The notes under the pieces are model-generated. The model was given only the letters and a program-made list of their open reading frames with translations, did no database searches and was not told the origin of the DNA. Shown one piece after another: positions 44,256 through 57,402 of a stretch of 64,000 bases of DNA. The stretch covers positions 52,330 to 116,329 of the forward strand of contig QYAI01000138.1 of the NCBI GenBank assembly GCA_003988855.1, in the 5' to 3' direction. The translations under genes were made by a program, and so were the position numbers. The stretch comes from Arachnopeziza araneosa. Lineage: Eukaryota; Ascomycota; Leotiomycetes; Helotiales; Arachnopezizaceae. The stretch's first letter is position 1, and every line of letters starts with the position of its first letter.

Positions 44256-46193
44256 GATGCGTATATACAGGGACAGGCAACAGCGATATTTTTGGCCTCC
44301 TGCATTCTCTTGGGTCAGGTAAGGGGATATCCCGTTTGCAGGTAAATAGAATTAGAGAAACATGGATCTGATTACTACCGAAAGACCGATATCAGCCTGG
44401 TCGAGATACGAATCACGTGATCGATGGATTGGAGTTTTTTTGAACGTCTCTACCCTCTACCAGGCGGTGGAGGTGGGGCGCGTCTGCGATGAAGCGGCAG
44501 ATGAAATCCTGAAGGATGCTGCATTTTATCGTCCAGGATGACACCACTTGGGTCTGGACGTTGTAGGTCGCCTGATGCGAAAGCGCCAGTGGGCGCGGAG
44601 GCGGCTTTCCATTGCCAGATAGAGGCTGATGAGGCTCCAATCATAGGACCACAGATATCTGGATTCAGCCGTAGAGGTGCAGAGGCCATCACTTGCATCA
44701 TCCAACGACGGGCCAGGATTCAGGATTTGGTGAGGGGTCAGCATGGAGGCTGCTTATCCTGACAGATTTCCGTTCTCAACACGATGCGGCGGCGGCGGCG
44801 CTGAGGAAAGGTAGGGAGCGCGGTCGTGATCGCAGCGAACAGCAGCCTGGGAACATCTCCCGCGCAATAAATCCTACTCCCACAAAACTCACCTCCAGCG
44901 ACTTTTTGTAACAGACATAGATCTGATTTAGTTGCAGAATCGTCGTTCACCGATGATTGATGCGCAGAGGGTCTTGGAAAGAGAGGCTGCTCTTGATAGC
45001 CAGTGATTTGGTAAACACCAGCGCCCATTATTTAAGCCTGCACCTCAAAACAAGGGCAGGGGAGGTACTTGGACCTAACAGAATGGGAATAGTAAGGGCA
45101 CAAGCAAGAGTATCGAAGCATGAGGCGATGTTCAGAGCGTGGAAAAAAGGTGTTTTGTTCGAACAGGATTTATAAGTCAGATATGACACTGTGAGAGCGA
45201 CTGGCGATGATGGTATGGTGGATGTCGGGTTGCAAGCTTGATGAGGTGGTCTGGTCTGGTTCTGTCTGTCTGGCTCTCCGTCTTGTAGGCTGGCGGGAGA
45301 TCAGGATGGTAGGCGAGGAGGGTCAGATCCTTGCTGAGGCTGTGTTAGATGCTTGGATAACGAGTGCCCGCAAAGCACAACGACCACCAAAAGCCTCAGA
45401 CGCGCAGACGCAGATTCTCAACATTGCGTTCTCCGGATTGCCTCTTTGGTCCATTGGTACAGTCCATCAGCGAAGTCATTTGCGCCTCCTTCATGCCTGC
45501 ACCGGGTTGCGCTACCAATGCCAGACAGACCAGACCATCCCATGTCAGATTGGGCCAGCCGCCTTGCTGAAGGTATCGTGGTCAGTGGTTTGTCGTGGAC
45601 GAGAGATACCTGAGTATTTGCAGCGTCTTTATTTTTGCTTTTACCTTCCTCAGGCCTCTCCCCTCCAGCGCCATCAATCTTCTTCTGCACTTCCGTCGTT
45701 ACTGTCGTCGTCTCCCTTTCTCTTTCTTCCTCCCACAATCCTGCGACCTCGCCTAATCATTCAGCATCCAGCCTCCTTGTTGATAGCCTCCCACCACCCT
45801 GAAGTCTGGATTCCCTCCTACCGAGCGAGTACCTACTTACTGGACCTCCCTAGACCTAGTCCCCGCCTTTCTCCACGCCCAAAACCCAGGTCTTCATTTC
45901 GCCTCCCATCAACAAACCCCCCCCCCTCGCGAGCCGCCCCATCACCTGCCTCGAACCCCGAACAATCTACACCCTAAAACCTACTTACCGACTACCTACC
46001 TACCTACCTACCTATCTACCTCCCACCCGCGACCGCCAAACCCTCCCACCTCACCTCACCTCACCATCCCGTCTTCCTCCCCTCCCTCCCCTTCCCTCTC
46101 GCATGGTCCTCGGTCTCTGGGTATGTCGTGGTAATTATCCGGCGCTGTCCTAATGTCGTATGGGCTTCCGATGGAGTTCTAACGCACCCAAGT
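44256..46193. other. long intergenic region with pyrimidine-rich leader and microsatellites
   Basis: About 1.9 kb upstream of the zinc-finger gene. It contains a (CGG)5-like run at 44786-44801, a (CTAC)n tract at about 45992-46020 and a very C/T-rich stretch from about 45640 to the start codon. A 256-codon frame at 45207-45977 exists but is Ser/Pro/Leu low-complexity and looks non-coding. It is probably promoter plus a long 5' UTR. Confidence 0.55.
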
Positions 46194-47825
46194 ATGACTG
46201 AGAACCAACCACTTCCTCTCCCACTTCCATTTTCAGCCCCTCGAAACGACGATATCTACGACCCAGACGATGTTGGACTGCGAAGCTCTCCTCCTCTTAA
46301 GCCAATGAAAGTCAAACTAGAGCCATCCCCAAGTCCACCGCCGACCGTTCCTCTACCACAAGTCAGTCCCGAATCCAGCCCCAGTCCGCAGGACCGCAAA
46401 AATTCCAATCGATCCAAGTATCGCCCCAGCCAAGGCGATGCTGTACTAGTATCCTTCATGGCTGGCGGTAAACACTCTGACATTGCGCGCGACGCTGGCG
46501 ACAAACCTTTGGCCTCGGACAATGAGGAGGAGGAGATGGTTGAGGGGACCAATGTGGAGATACCAGATGTAGAGGAGCAGAAGACTGCGCCGTCCATGAA
46601 TGGCGTAGAAAACGCAGGTCTGGATCTCACCGCACTTGCCAGAGATGCATTGCTTCAGACCACGAATGGAGCTTCAGAAATCCCGCGGCAGAAGATTGAT
46701 ACTATGAATAGCAACACACGCAAACCCGAGGCGCCGCTGAGAGAGGAGGAGCCGATAGCAAGTCCAAAATCTATAATACCTTCGATTGCGACTCTATATG
46801 TAAATGGCGCAAGTACGCACGCTTCTCCCCTTGACTCAGCGATCAAGCACGAAATTGGAGCTTCTATTGGGGAATTAGCACCTATTCGTCACCACTCTCC
46901 TCAGTCAGGTCTTACAAACGGCCATGGTGCGGGCCAAATAACTCTGCCCTCCATCGCTGATCAACTTCGGGACCTCAATCGCCTTCCAGAAACTGCCCCA
47001 AATGGCGAGTCTGCCTTTTCGCATTCTCCTCCTACAAGGCCGCCACCGCGATTCTCTGCTGTGCCAGGCCATGCTTCCTCACCCAAATCACCAACCGATG
47101 TATTTCGTCGTGAATTACCATCACCAAGCCGAGGGCATTTCTACTTCAACTCCAATAGCCACCGAAGACCATCACAAACCGAAGGTCCGCAATTCGCAAG
47201 CCCAGCCGATTATAGCAGTAGTAACACTGAGACTCCGAGTACGGATCATTCTGCTTCAACGCCTGCAGCTGCTGCGACTGCCATCGATCGTATGAGCATC
47301 GATGGAATAACGAATCCCCAGATTGGAGGATTTATATGCAATTATCCTGGTTGCACTGCCCAACCTTTTCAGACACAGGTCAGTAAATGTGGTTGCTTAC
47401 GGTCTACATTTTCAATTCCTGACCTTCCAACCAGTATCTTTTGAACTCACATGCCAATGTGCATTCCTCAAACCGCCCCCATTATTGCAGTGTTAAAGGT
47501 TGTCCTCGCAGCGAAGGCGGAAAGGGATTTAAAAGAAAGAATGAGATGATCCGTCATGGCCTAGTCCATGATTCCCCTGGTTATGTGTGTCCTTTCTGTC
47601 CTGACAGAGAACACAAATATCCGAGACCAGATAATCTTCAGCGGTATGTTATGCTCCTCCTTAACAAATGCTCTCTACTTATGTTATTGAATGCTAACAC
47701 AATCAAGTCACGTTCGGGTTCATCACGTGGACAAAGACAAAGACGACCCGCAGCTCAGAGAAGTACTCTCACAAAGGCCAGAAGGACCTAGTCGGGGAAG
47801 GCGGCGTAGAGGAGGAACATCATGA
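46194..47825 (+). CDS. C2H2 zinc-finger protein, probable transcription factor
   Basis: Three exons: 46194-47378, 47435-47643, 47708-47825; 1512 nt, 503 aa. The start is the ATG of MTENQPLPLPLPF; an in-frame non-ATG extension upstream is ignored. About 380 N-terminal residues are disordered, Ser/Pro-rich and partly acidic (DNEEEEMVEGTNVE), as in activation regions. Three fingers follow: FICNYPGCTAQPFQTQ joined to YLLNSHANVH across intron 1, HYCSVKGCPRSEGGKGFK ending in RHGLVH, and VCPFCPDREHKYPRPDN completed by HVRVHH across intron 2. The second finger has long spacing between its Cys pair and His pair. The tail is Arg-rich (RGRRRRGG). Nuclear DNA binding is inferred; target genes are unknown. 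Confidence 0.88.
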
Positions 47826-48257
47826 CCTTCCGCAAGGCTACCTAGAGCCCAATTAAATAACTTACAGGGACGAGCTAGGTAGCAAGGTCGGACCAAACTT
47901 TAGAAAGTACCAGATCACGATCTTCTGGAGTTCCATGCACTGGGTGGCTTGACTAGGCACGGTACCTGTGATATGTGTCATGGCGTTGAAACGGTGGTAT
48001 TGGGTGGCCATATCACGAGCAATGATTTACGGCGTATGGAGCAATGACGGTTATACCACAACAAAGGAGGGGTGTTACGCGTTCGTTGGCATTGGTGACT
48101 TGGAGTTGCTTGAAGTCTCATTTACCACCACTGTCGTTGACATGGTTTACATACTTTGCCCACCTTCATGTTTATAGCTTATTAGTCATATAACCGATTG
48201 TTCAACTTAGATAATCATAACTAAGTTGAACTTTGTTGCAGTCTGTCTATGCTTTTC
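47826..48257. other. convergent 3' flanks
   Basis: Spacer between the zinc-finger gene and palB. No element was recognised. Confidence 0.5.
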
Positions 48258-50969
48258 TTATCCATTACCAACACCCCAAGTTCCAACCTCGACTGGACTG
48301 TCACTCAGAATTTCTAGCGCCACTAAATCAACCTCGTGTCTGCCTCCAAGACGTTCGACGACTATCCACAGTCCACCTTGTTGATTCATTACAGCACTAA
48401 GATCTAGATCACCTGTTCTAATTCCCACGGGAGCATCACTAAACTCTCCATTACTGGAGACATCGAGTACTGTTTTATTTGGTCCCTGGCCCCTTTCCAC
48501 AGAGATTGCAAGCGAGGGCCTTGATCTCATAGTCTGTACCAGTCGCCCTTCCTCTGCAGATTTCCCTAAAATCCTCAATTTTGTCATCCGCGACACAATT
48601 AGTGGCGCGAGCATCCTATCGACGCCTTCCTGGAATGCAAGCATTGGTAGTCGTAAACTCAACCGCCCAGCTGTCTCCGCTATAAGTGGCTTCACACTGC
48701 AATCAGTCATGGAGGCAACACGCAAAGTAAAGTTACCAGTCTGCCCTGCTTCGAATGTTGAGCAAACTATGGTATAACTGCCCGCGGCGACGTCGCTCAG
48801 GGAGGCTAACGCACATCCTCGCCGGTAGTCGCCCGAGCTTCCTATGATATCCTTCGCTGTAACTCCAGTCACCCGTTCACCGCCGGCCCAGACCATTTTT
48901 ACATGGACTGCAAGCCCTTCTTGGTCTGTTTCAAGGATAAGCACAATATCTGTAGCCGCCGAAACATGGATACCGAATTGCGGATTGGTGGGATAAGACG
49001 GTGAGCTGGCATTCCCTCCAGCAGTTCGTATGTTCCATGCTCCAGCATGAGTATTGTAGTAAGGGAATCGATTCGACGCTGTGTCAATCACGAGGACTGA
49101 TCTCGAAAAAAAGGAGAGCGTGAGAGAGTATTTTGGTAGTGGTAGACCGTGCTCGGCCACCACAATGGTATATGATGTCAAGGGCGAAACTTCAAGGCGT
49201 GCTAGGGTTTGCGGGGAGTCTACAAAGGCACCACGATGAAGGGCATCATCGCTCAGGTAAACCTTTTCGCCACCAGCTTCGAAGATATATAGACTGATGA
49301 ATCCTAGCGGGCCAGATGATTTTGACAAAGTTTTCATGCTATTTTTGACTAATGCTTGTTCTCCATTTGTGAAGTGACGGCTAAGTAGTATCCATACGGT
49401 CTCTCTACCAGCTGCTTTAAGTGAGAATTGAGGGTTGTGGACGAACGAGCCTGGGCTTTTGATATTTGGAATGGTCCAAGAAAAATGATGGTCCTGACGG
49501 TGAAGAAATAGTCCTGGATTCCAATTCAGATACAAAGACTCAAAGTGTTGTGCCACATTCTCAAAGTTGACCCAGAACGTTCCAATGGTTTTTGGTTTGT
49601 CAAGGATATCGCTGCTAGGTTTCCGCCTCAGTGATTTTGTGATTGATTCTGGTTGCGTTTCTGGGTCGGAAGAAGAACCTTGCCATATCACACCATCACA
49701 CCACGGGTTCTTGACAAGCAGTAAGTGCTGCAAGCCTACTTCTCTCATGTCTAGGATGGCATAGTCATGCTCACCAGCAAGTCCAAGCCCTTTCTCTTCT
49801 TTCTGCGTCAGTCCGCCCGTCCCCAGGGTTATCATAACATCTCCGTATCCAAAAGCTTTATAGACCCTACTCCAGAGCTGATCGATCTGGAGCTCCCCAC
49901 TGTCAACACTTAGTACATTAGAACCATAAGCTCAAGATATTCTAACCTCTGAAGGAAAACCTGCTCAGGAATCCACCCTGTTAAAACACAGAGGTCGGTG
50001 CCTGAATTCGAACCGGGAAAATCGTAACCACCTCGAACTTTCAAGTATGCTTTTTCTAACAAAGCTGGCCAAATGAGACGAGGATTCTTTCTATCAATCA
50101 CATAGAGACTTCGTTCTGTTCTGGATGAAGGAAGTCTATCATCGATGACTACTCTCCTAAAACAGCCATTGAAATGCAGACGAAATATGTACTTTCCGCT
50201 CTTTGACAGTCTGGGTTGCCCAATGAGTCTATCGTAGGGATACATTACCGAAGCCAGTAACTGTTTAGTCCAGGTCAGTGATTTACAAAGCCCAGTGATA
50301 GGAGTCGTGGTACCTTGCCATGACCATTTGCTGTGCGTGCTGTCTCTGCGCACAAACTAGCTACTACAGAGCAGTCGGTGGTGATGTCTTGAACCAAGTC
50401 AATTTCGCTTTCTTCTGCTACTATAAATTTCTGGGCAGCTGAGCCGAGATCATCGGAAGCAATCAAGTCTGTCACGCGTCTCCAACCATCAAATATCCTT
50501 CTTTGGGCGTCGGAAAGTTCGAGGTCTTGAGGCTCACTCGCCAAATTAGATAGGATTGAGCATGGGGATGTTGGGGCACCTGCATGTAACTTGAGCCATC
50601 TGGACCGTCTTCAAATAGAGAGTCCTCAGGATCCAAGGTCCACGGTGGAAAGACGAAGCCGTTTAAGTTTGAGCCTTCGTGCAATATGATTTCCTCGCGT
50701 TTTGCGAGGATACGTTGTGAGACTGGGACTCGCAATGCAGATATCGAACTCCGTGGGTTCCATGCGGGCAAGCTCTTGATTTCCTCAGCCCTCGAAAGCA
50801 ACTTTTCGCACTTCTTTCGAAGCCTCGTCCTGTCACGGTCGTTGGTGGCAAGTTTGGTTGCCTTCATGTACCACTCAACAGCCTGGATGGCATTGTTCAA
50901 TGCATCGTCCTTGGTCTGGGCGGTATTTATGAGAAACTCAGCTTCCTGTGCCTTCGCCTCCATCATCAT
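48258..50969 (-). CDS. palB: calpain-like cysteine protease PalB/Rim13
   Basis: Four exons: 50969-50580, 50532-50314, 50260-49947, 49908-48258; 2574 nt, 857 aa, close to the usual PalB length. An MIT-like helical domain opens the protein (AIQAVEWYMKATKLATNDRD, about residues 27-46). The calpain core has catalytic Cys184 in ITTDCSVVASLC, His355 in GEHDYAILDMRE and Asn375 in LLLVKNPW. Two C2-like beta domains follow. PalB/Rim13 acts with Vps32 and PalA at ESCRT-III on endosomes to cleave the ambient-pH regulator PacC/Rim101. The introns are short (47, 53 and 38 nt). The first joins YMQ to PQDLELS at a GAG acceptor. Three successive ATGs open the frame and the first was taken. Confidence 0.95.
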
Positions 50970-51219
50970 AACTACTTAATCTCGAGGTAGATAGATAATC
51001 AGTCAATCATTCAGTCAGTGTTAATGGTACAGTAGTGCTACTCCATCAATCAGTGCTGGGAGCCCAAACATGGCGACATTACCGAGAATCCCTCAGCCAA
51101 TCAACTTTAACCTCGGCCCCCGACGGTTACGGCAATTTGGAACAAACCCAGACAGCACGACTTCCAGTATATCTCAGGATGCCAGGTAGTTATCTTTCAC
51201 TTAGAATCTTCATACATCA
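50970..51219. promoter_or_regulatory. divergent promoter region, palB / ANT1
   Basis: Only 250 bp separate the two divergent start codons, so the promoters must share or abut. No defined site was identified. Confidence 0.45.
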
Positions 51220-52408
51220 ATGGCAGGACAATCCAAGGAGGCTGTGATTCCTCCGTGGGGTCTCGCAGTGGCGGGAGCCACCGGGGCTGTGATAGCAAAC
51301 GCACTGGTCTACCCCCTCGACATGTGAGCGCCTCAACTTGACTCCAGTTCTATATAGCCCGCTGATCCGTATTGTCAACGCAGAGTTAAAACCCGCCTAC
51401 AAGTGCAGGTCAAACGGAAACCAACAGATGTAGCACTGGTCGATAGCGAAACCGCACATTACACATCTACCTGGGATGCCATTTCCAAGATCGTTGCTGA
51501 TGATGGACTTGTTGGTCTATATGCAGGCATCAATGGCGCTCTCATTGGTGTAGCATCTACAAATTTTGCATACTTCTACTGGTATTCGGTTGTACGGACC
51601 CTTTATATCTCTTCGCAGAAGTTGCCAGCGCCACCAAGCACTGTCATCGAGCTATCTCTCGGCGCCATTGCAGGCGCTGCTGCCCAGGTCTTTACGATCC
51701 CTGTCGCAGTAGTCACCACTCGTCAGCAAACACAAGGTAAGAGTGAACGAAAGGGAATGGTGGATACAGCAAAAGATGTTATCAACAGCGAGGATGGGTG
51801 GAGCGGGTTATGGAGAGGATTAAAGGCGAGTTTAGTCTTGGTCGTCAACCCCGCGATTACATATGGAGCTTATCAAAGACTCCGAGAGGTCTTGTTTCCC
51901 GGAAAACTCAATCTCAGGCCATGGGAAGCATTTCGTATGTAATTCTTCCATCCCGAAAAAGAAAACTATGCTGATAAGTCTTTCGTTCAAGTCCTGGGAG
52001 CCATGTCGAAATCCCTAGCAACGATTGCAACCCAACCATTAATTGTTGCCAAGGTCGGCCTTCAATCTAAACCTCCGCCCGCAAGGGCAGGAAAGCCTTT
52101 CAAGAGTTTTGTTGAAGTGATGCAGTTCATCGTAGAAAACGAAGGTCTTTTAGGTCTTTTCAAAGGAATCGCACCTCAAATTTCCAAGGGCCTTATTGTG
52201 CAAGGCCTATTGATGATGACCAAAGAACGGTAAGTTATTTCGAGTGACTCTTTCGGCCTCGTACAATGCATTGACTCTGGTTAGGATGGAACTGTTGTTC
52301 ATTGTTTTGTTCAGATACCTTCGCAAGATGAGGTCCGAACAACTTCAGAAGGCTGCTGCTATGGCCGCCACCAAAGCAACCCAGGTCTTACCTCTTGTAA
52401 CGAAATAG
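51220..52408 (+). CDS. ANT1: peroxisomal adenine nucleotide transporter (PMP47/Ant1-like)
   Basis: Four exons: 51220-51323, 51384-51934, 51992-52229, 52285-52408; 1017 nt, 338 aa. It is a three-repeat mitochondrial-carrier-family protein. The signature PxDxxKxR lies in YPLDIVKTRLQ (made across intron 1). The other two repeats carry variants: IPVAVVTTRQQ and TQPLIVAKVGLQ. The second and third repeats lack the acidic residue after Pro, a feature of the PMP47/SLC25A17 branch. The sequence VANALVYPLDIV at the N-terminus and the basic C-terminal helix (RYLRKMRSEQ) also fit. It exchanges ATP for AMP across the peroxisome membrane to fuel fatty-acid activation and beta-oxidation. Confidence 0.92.
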
Positions 52409-54915
52409 ATATTTATCCTTCACGTTTGAAATGCTCCGGCAGCGGCTGCGTATCGGCAGTAATGATTGTATTCAATATGATAATTTCTCGCGAGAAAGCA
52501 AATAAGAACGAACCTCTGAATAACTCCTGTATCCTAACAGTAGGTACAAATGCGCACACCTACCTATATTCTTATTACTGCTCGCCTGGATGGTTACCTC
52601 GACCTTTTTAAATGGAGTGATTATTTCCCTATGCCCCAACCAGCTTACTTCAGTCACTGTAGCACCCTGGGGCATGAAGACGTGTTGCTACCATCTACAT
52701 GGAAAAAATCCGTGGTAGCAGTTGGCACAGCCAGAACACTAAAGTGAAAGTAAAGTCTAAAAGTAGAAAAGATGCAACCCTTTTATAAATAGCAACAGCA
52801 GCGGAAACTAATAACTAAAGTGTTCCTGAATCATTCTTCTAACTAGAATAAGTGTAAAATACGTCGTTATTTTGGATTGATTTCTGAGTACAGATGCCCA
52901 CTTTATTCCTCCATTTAGAGGCTACCTAGGCATTTACCTATTAGGTACTTCTCTTATGGGGCAAAAAAAGCGACTAAATTTTGCAAAAGCGCCCATGCCA
53001 GATTTCTTGACAACGAGCATATAATGGAGCAGCAACTCTTTATCAAGATCTCCTACAATTTTGTGTAATTAACCATTCTACTTTGAAATGTTCCCCTTTA
53101 CTAGATTTTAAATATTTTTAGTGGTTGTTTCTATTAATTTTTTTCATTTCAAATACCAAAATCAGCCGCTTATTTCGTACGTTTATTGCCGAGGTCACGT
53201 GGCAGCTCGGCTACTGGAGGCAATTGTCCACAATTAGAATTTGTAAAATCAAACAACCTCTCAAGTTGTACCTTCAATCCTGAATCGTCAAGATGGCCAA
53301 GTCTAAGAACAGCAGTCAGCATAATCAGTATGTTCTTCGGGGTATCTCATTTTGGGAGGGGCAAGATGCTGACGACTAGCAAAGGTCAAAGAAGGCACAT
53401 CGCAATGGGTATGCAAGCACCATCAACTTCGAATTCCTTCCGCTGTCGTCAAGAAGCTCTAACGTATCAACTCTGTAGTATCAAAAAGCCTAAAACCTCA
53501 AGATATCCGTCTCTCAAGGGCACCGATCCAAAATTTAGAAGAAACCACAGACACGCCCTGCATGGAACAATGAAAGCCTTGGTAGGATGATTAGTCCTTC
53601 TAATTCAGTAGAGATGCTAAGAATTTTACTGCAGAAAGAGTTGAAGGAGGGCAAGCGGGAGTCGGCGTGATGGCAATGGCGTGGTAACCAGCTTCAAGCA
53701 CTGCTGCTGTTGAATCCAAGGGAATTCTATATTGCATGGGCGGAAAGGGATACATGTTATTCTGAAGCAAGGATCCTAGGAACGTTTACAGTCTCCAGAA
53801 TCAACCAACAGCATATTGCCTGAGCAGCGCCGAAATTGAATTCGTATAATCAGATTGCATAGGCGATGATATGTGTACAAGCCCTCCTCTTTGGAGCCCA
53901 CAAAGTGCCCGCTTCCAGCGTCTGCACATGCTAAACTCCCTACACAACAAAAGTGGCATTGTATTCGAGACTGAACCAGTGTACTTCATGATAATCATGG
54001 TAATTAAGATACAACTACTAAGACTGGTTAGAAATGATCTCCCATTCTTTCCAGCGATGTACGAAGTGTTCTAAGTCCCGTTAAATAGGATATGTTGACT
54101 GCTATGTCTTTGGGGATTGAACAAAGAGTGTAGTCCACAGAAAGTCTATTGTGAAAGTGAATGAATGAATGAATCGAAGGAAATTGACCCTTATCTTGAT
54201 GCTGTTCTCGAAGCTCTAAAGATTATTTGCACCAAATTTTATGCACTTGTGGTATTTGCGCGTCGACCTGAGGCATTGGCTGAACTCTTCACAATACTAA
54301 GGCATCACGAAATTGATTGGAACGTACAATGCAAGCGATTGGATCCTTGAAAGAATCCCCTCAAAATCAGTCAACCTCGCTATTACCAACATATCCTCTT
54401 CGACGCAGGTCGAAATCTTATTCTCTCTCCTGCTGGAAGTTGACTATTTCCATCATTTAGTACACGCTCCGTGTTGCTAAACAGCGTCCGCGCCCCTAGC
54501 ACAAGACAGGCCCTGCCTTGTCTACCTTAAAACGACCTCCTCGAATCTGACTCGTCGTGTTCTCTACAGAAACTTTCTGGGCAGCAGGCACTGCTTCGGT
54601 GACTCTCTCATAACCGTCCGCCGCTCAGAAAGAGAGCTTTTGTTATCACCAAGGCCCCTCTTCATTGCTTGTCATTCTATAATTAGAGTGTACTCCCACG
54701 AAGGTGGCAGCGACGCATAAATCAGCCTCCCTGAATAAAGTCGTTGCGAAACGTAGCTCTTTTCCACAAGCTCTCTTGATAGAGTGTGGGTCAAGCTTCC
54801 CGGGTGCATTGACATTCGTCTGCGATATTGGTCTTGAGCTTCGTTTCACTCTTCGAAAGTTCCCCTGGAGGTCACTTCTCTACATTTTCATCAGCTGTCA
54901 CGGCTTCAGGCTAGT
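52409..54915. other. long AT-rich intergenic region, possible old repeat remnant
   Basis: About 2.5 kb. The part from about 53040 to 53170 is very AT-rich. Short open frames (53186-53590, 54165-54350) have no clear motif. A faint QPT...LSSAE.EF match at about 53797-53846, interrupted by stops, might be a retro-element relic but is too weak to annotate. The last about 400 bp is likely the promoter and leader of VTS1. Confidence 0.45.
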
Positions 54916-56850
54916 ATGCTCAACATGTCTGCTGTCGGCAATCGTAATAGCACGCCAGTTGATAGTACATCTTCTCTCCGGCCACCGTCTTCTCGTGCCA
55001 TCGGCTCAGGCCACCACCTCAGGGCATCTGCAGATATGGCAGCATTCTCGACATCCCCTTCCTCGAGCCGCATTCGACCCTCTTCTGATTTCTATGGAAC
55101 TCAGCAAGGTCAAGCACAGGGAGGAGCGGAAAATGATGCATCTGACAAGATAGCCCAGCAATGGATAGCTGATATTGATCAATACGAGACAACGTTGGAA
55201 GAGATGGCTGCTGCTACCCTTGACCAAGATTTCAAGGACGAACTCAGCGCTATCGAGCAGTGGTTTAGGGTCTTGAGTGAAGCAGAACGTACAGCTGCAC
55301 TGTATGCACTTTTGCAACAGACGACGCAAGTTCAGATACGGTTTTTCATTCAAGTTTTACAACAGATGGGGAAAAACCACCCTATGTCTGGTGTCTTGTC
55401 TCCCGCTAATTTCGACAAAGGTTTGTTAACTCCTCTCTGATCAGATTCGATGCTCAATATCTGTTAGATCCTATGTCCAATCGTCTCAGTGATGCCATGA
55501 ATAAACTCACCGTTGATACTTCAAGAAACTCTCTTACCCGACCCCCTGCAACTCCTTCTGCGAAGCGCCATTCTGGTCTCGACCCATCTACGATCAATGC
55601 AATGTTTCCTGACGCAGCAGCTGCCATAGCTACCGAGAAAGCCAAGTTTACACAGCAGACTGGTAACCATCCGTCATCCAATCGCAATAGTGCTGCCTAT
55701 GATGCACGATCCTCACTTAATGCCCCAATCATATCTGGTCCTGCTGAGCCTACGGAAAACAATGTCGGGCCTTCGCCATCGCCATGGGGTGGCCGAAGCG
55801 AACAGATTAGCAGGCCAAAGTCTTCGTCTGGACAATCCCCAATGGGACAGTTCATGCAGCCACCCCATTCGGCAGCTATTCGGTCTCCAGCAGGACAAAT
55901 CTCTGGGAACTCTAATTTACAAAGCACTACGATTAGTGCGCCTGATACTCAGAACGCGGACTTGCCGTTGTTATCTCCCTATAGTGGCACTGGAAATTGG
56001 GCTTCAATGGTAAACACTCCCATGGTTCCATCGTTCAACAACACGAACAGTACAAGTCAGGCAGATATGGTTGCAAACGCTACTGCTATGAAGCTTGCTG
56101 CCTTGTCAACTGTAAATAATCGCTTTGCTCTAGACGACGTTCGCAAATATCGCCGTGCGAGATCGAACGATGGCCATGGACAAGGCCCACTATCTCCAGG
56201 GCTTCCCAATAACATGCCTGGTGCAAATGTCGTTATGATTAATGAACACGGCCAAGTTTTGAGCAGGGAGCAAGTATTGGCTCTTCAGTCACAGCAAAGC
56301 TCTGCATTTTCTGGTCGAAGATCTCGGCCTAGCTCGCCAGGCTTGGCGATGCAAGGTGGTGGTACATTTGGACAGCTTGGCTTTGCTTCTCCTCAAAATA
56401 ATGGCTTTCTTGCAGCCTACGACGGATCATCGCCCATTCTTAACAATGGTATGGGTAACCTTGGTTTAGGCCAGTTTGGTCTTGGAGGACACGAGGGCTA
56501 TCTTTCTGATCACAGTGACATGGTGAGAGGTCGATCCCCACGTGGTAGAAGAGGAAGTTCAAAGCCTCCCGAAGATCCTACTGATCCCAGCCTTCTGCAA
56601 GATATTCCTAGTTGGTTAAGAAGTTTGAGACTTCATAAGTATACCGATAATCTGAAGGATATGAACTGGACGGAACTTGTGGAGCTAGACGAGAAGGCCT
56701 TAGAGGAACGAGGCGTGAATGCGCTAGGAGCGAGAAGAAAGATGCTTAAAGTCTTTGAGCAAGTCAAAGGTCAGCAAAATCCCAAGCATTTACGAGTTTA
56801 TATTGACCATCGCCTTTACAGAAGCTAAAGCTGAAGGGAAGCTCTCGTAA
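54916..56850 (+). CDS. VTS1: Vts1-like SAM-domain RNA-binding protein
   Basis: Three exons: 54916-55420, 55468-56769, 56822-56850; 1836 nt, 611 aa. The last intron replaces an unspliced tail and gives the family-like end FEQVKEAKAEGKLS, so the unspliced stop at 56826-56828 is not used. The N-terminal helical region (KIAQQWIADIDQYETTLEEM to LLQQTTQVQIRFFIQVLQQM) is the Vts1 dimer/PHAT-like part. A long Ser/Asn/Pro-rich disordered middle follows. The C-terminal SAM domain (about residues 543-605) reads PSWLRSLRLHKYTDNLKDM, then LVELDEKALEERGVNALGAR. Vts1/Smaug proteins bind a short stem-loop (Smaug recognition element) through this SAM domain and recruit deadenylation, promoting mRNA decay. A second ATG lies three codons downstream. 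Confidence 0.93.
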
Positions 56851-57402
56851 ATACTTAAGCATCTACCAGAGCGCCATTTCACGGCACATTTGGTACGAGG
56901 ATGCTGGGAAATTTGGTCTTGCGAGGATGCAAACCGTGTATCATGTTCTTTGGGGATGCGGGCTGGTTGGCTATTCGCCTTGTGCATATGTTTGCATACA
57001 AGTACTAGAATGTTTTATATGATCGAATTCGAACTACAATGCGAGCAGGTTTAGCAAGTCATCAAATTTGTGACGAGTCTGTTAGCTGCACCAAAGACAT
57101 TTCCTTCTAAGTCTCCTACATACCTAGGTAGGGAGTAGCTGGTTAGCGTGTCACATGTTGCGGTTGCACCGCAAGGCTGGGCTGCAGCCTTACTCTGAAC
57201 ACCTTCCCCCGTCTAACCAAACATGCAGTCGTTCACATTAAAAGGAATCATCTCCATGACATAAGTCTTGCCGTATTTTAAACCGAATCAAGTCTTAAGT
57301 CTCGGTATCTACCGTGAAAGAAATAGGACTTCAACTAGAATTTTCCACTATGAAATTTTCTCCAAGACCCCACCACTACACAACAGCATCACCAATTTCA
57401 TC
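56851..57402. other. intergenic region
   Basis: Between VTS1 and TFC4, both plus strand. No element was recognised. Confidence 0.5.

Noticed and set aside
45207..45977. 256-codon open frame upstream of the zinc-finger gene
   Set aside because: Composition is Ser/Pro/Leu/Arg low-complexity from a C/T-rich leader, with no domain, no splice context and no conserved-looking block.
53186..53590. 134-codon open frame
   Set aside because: No recognisable motif; surrounded by AT-rich spacer with stops; looks like chance.
53600..54075. Possible copia-type RNase H remnant (QPT...LSSAE.EF)
   Set aside because: A single short resemblance with in-frame stops and no neighbouring integrase or reverse transcriptase motifs or LTRs. 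A translated search could revive it.
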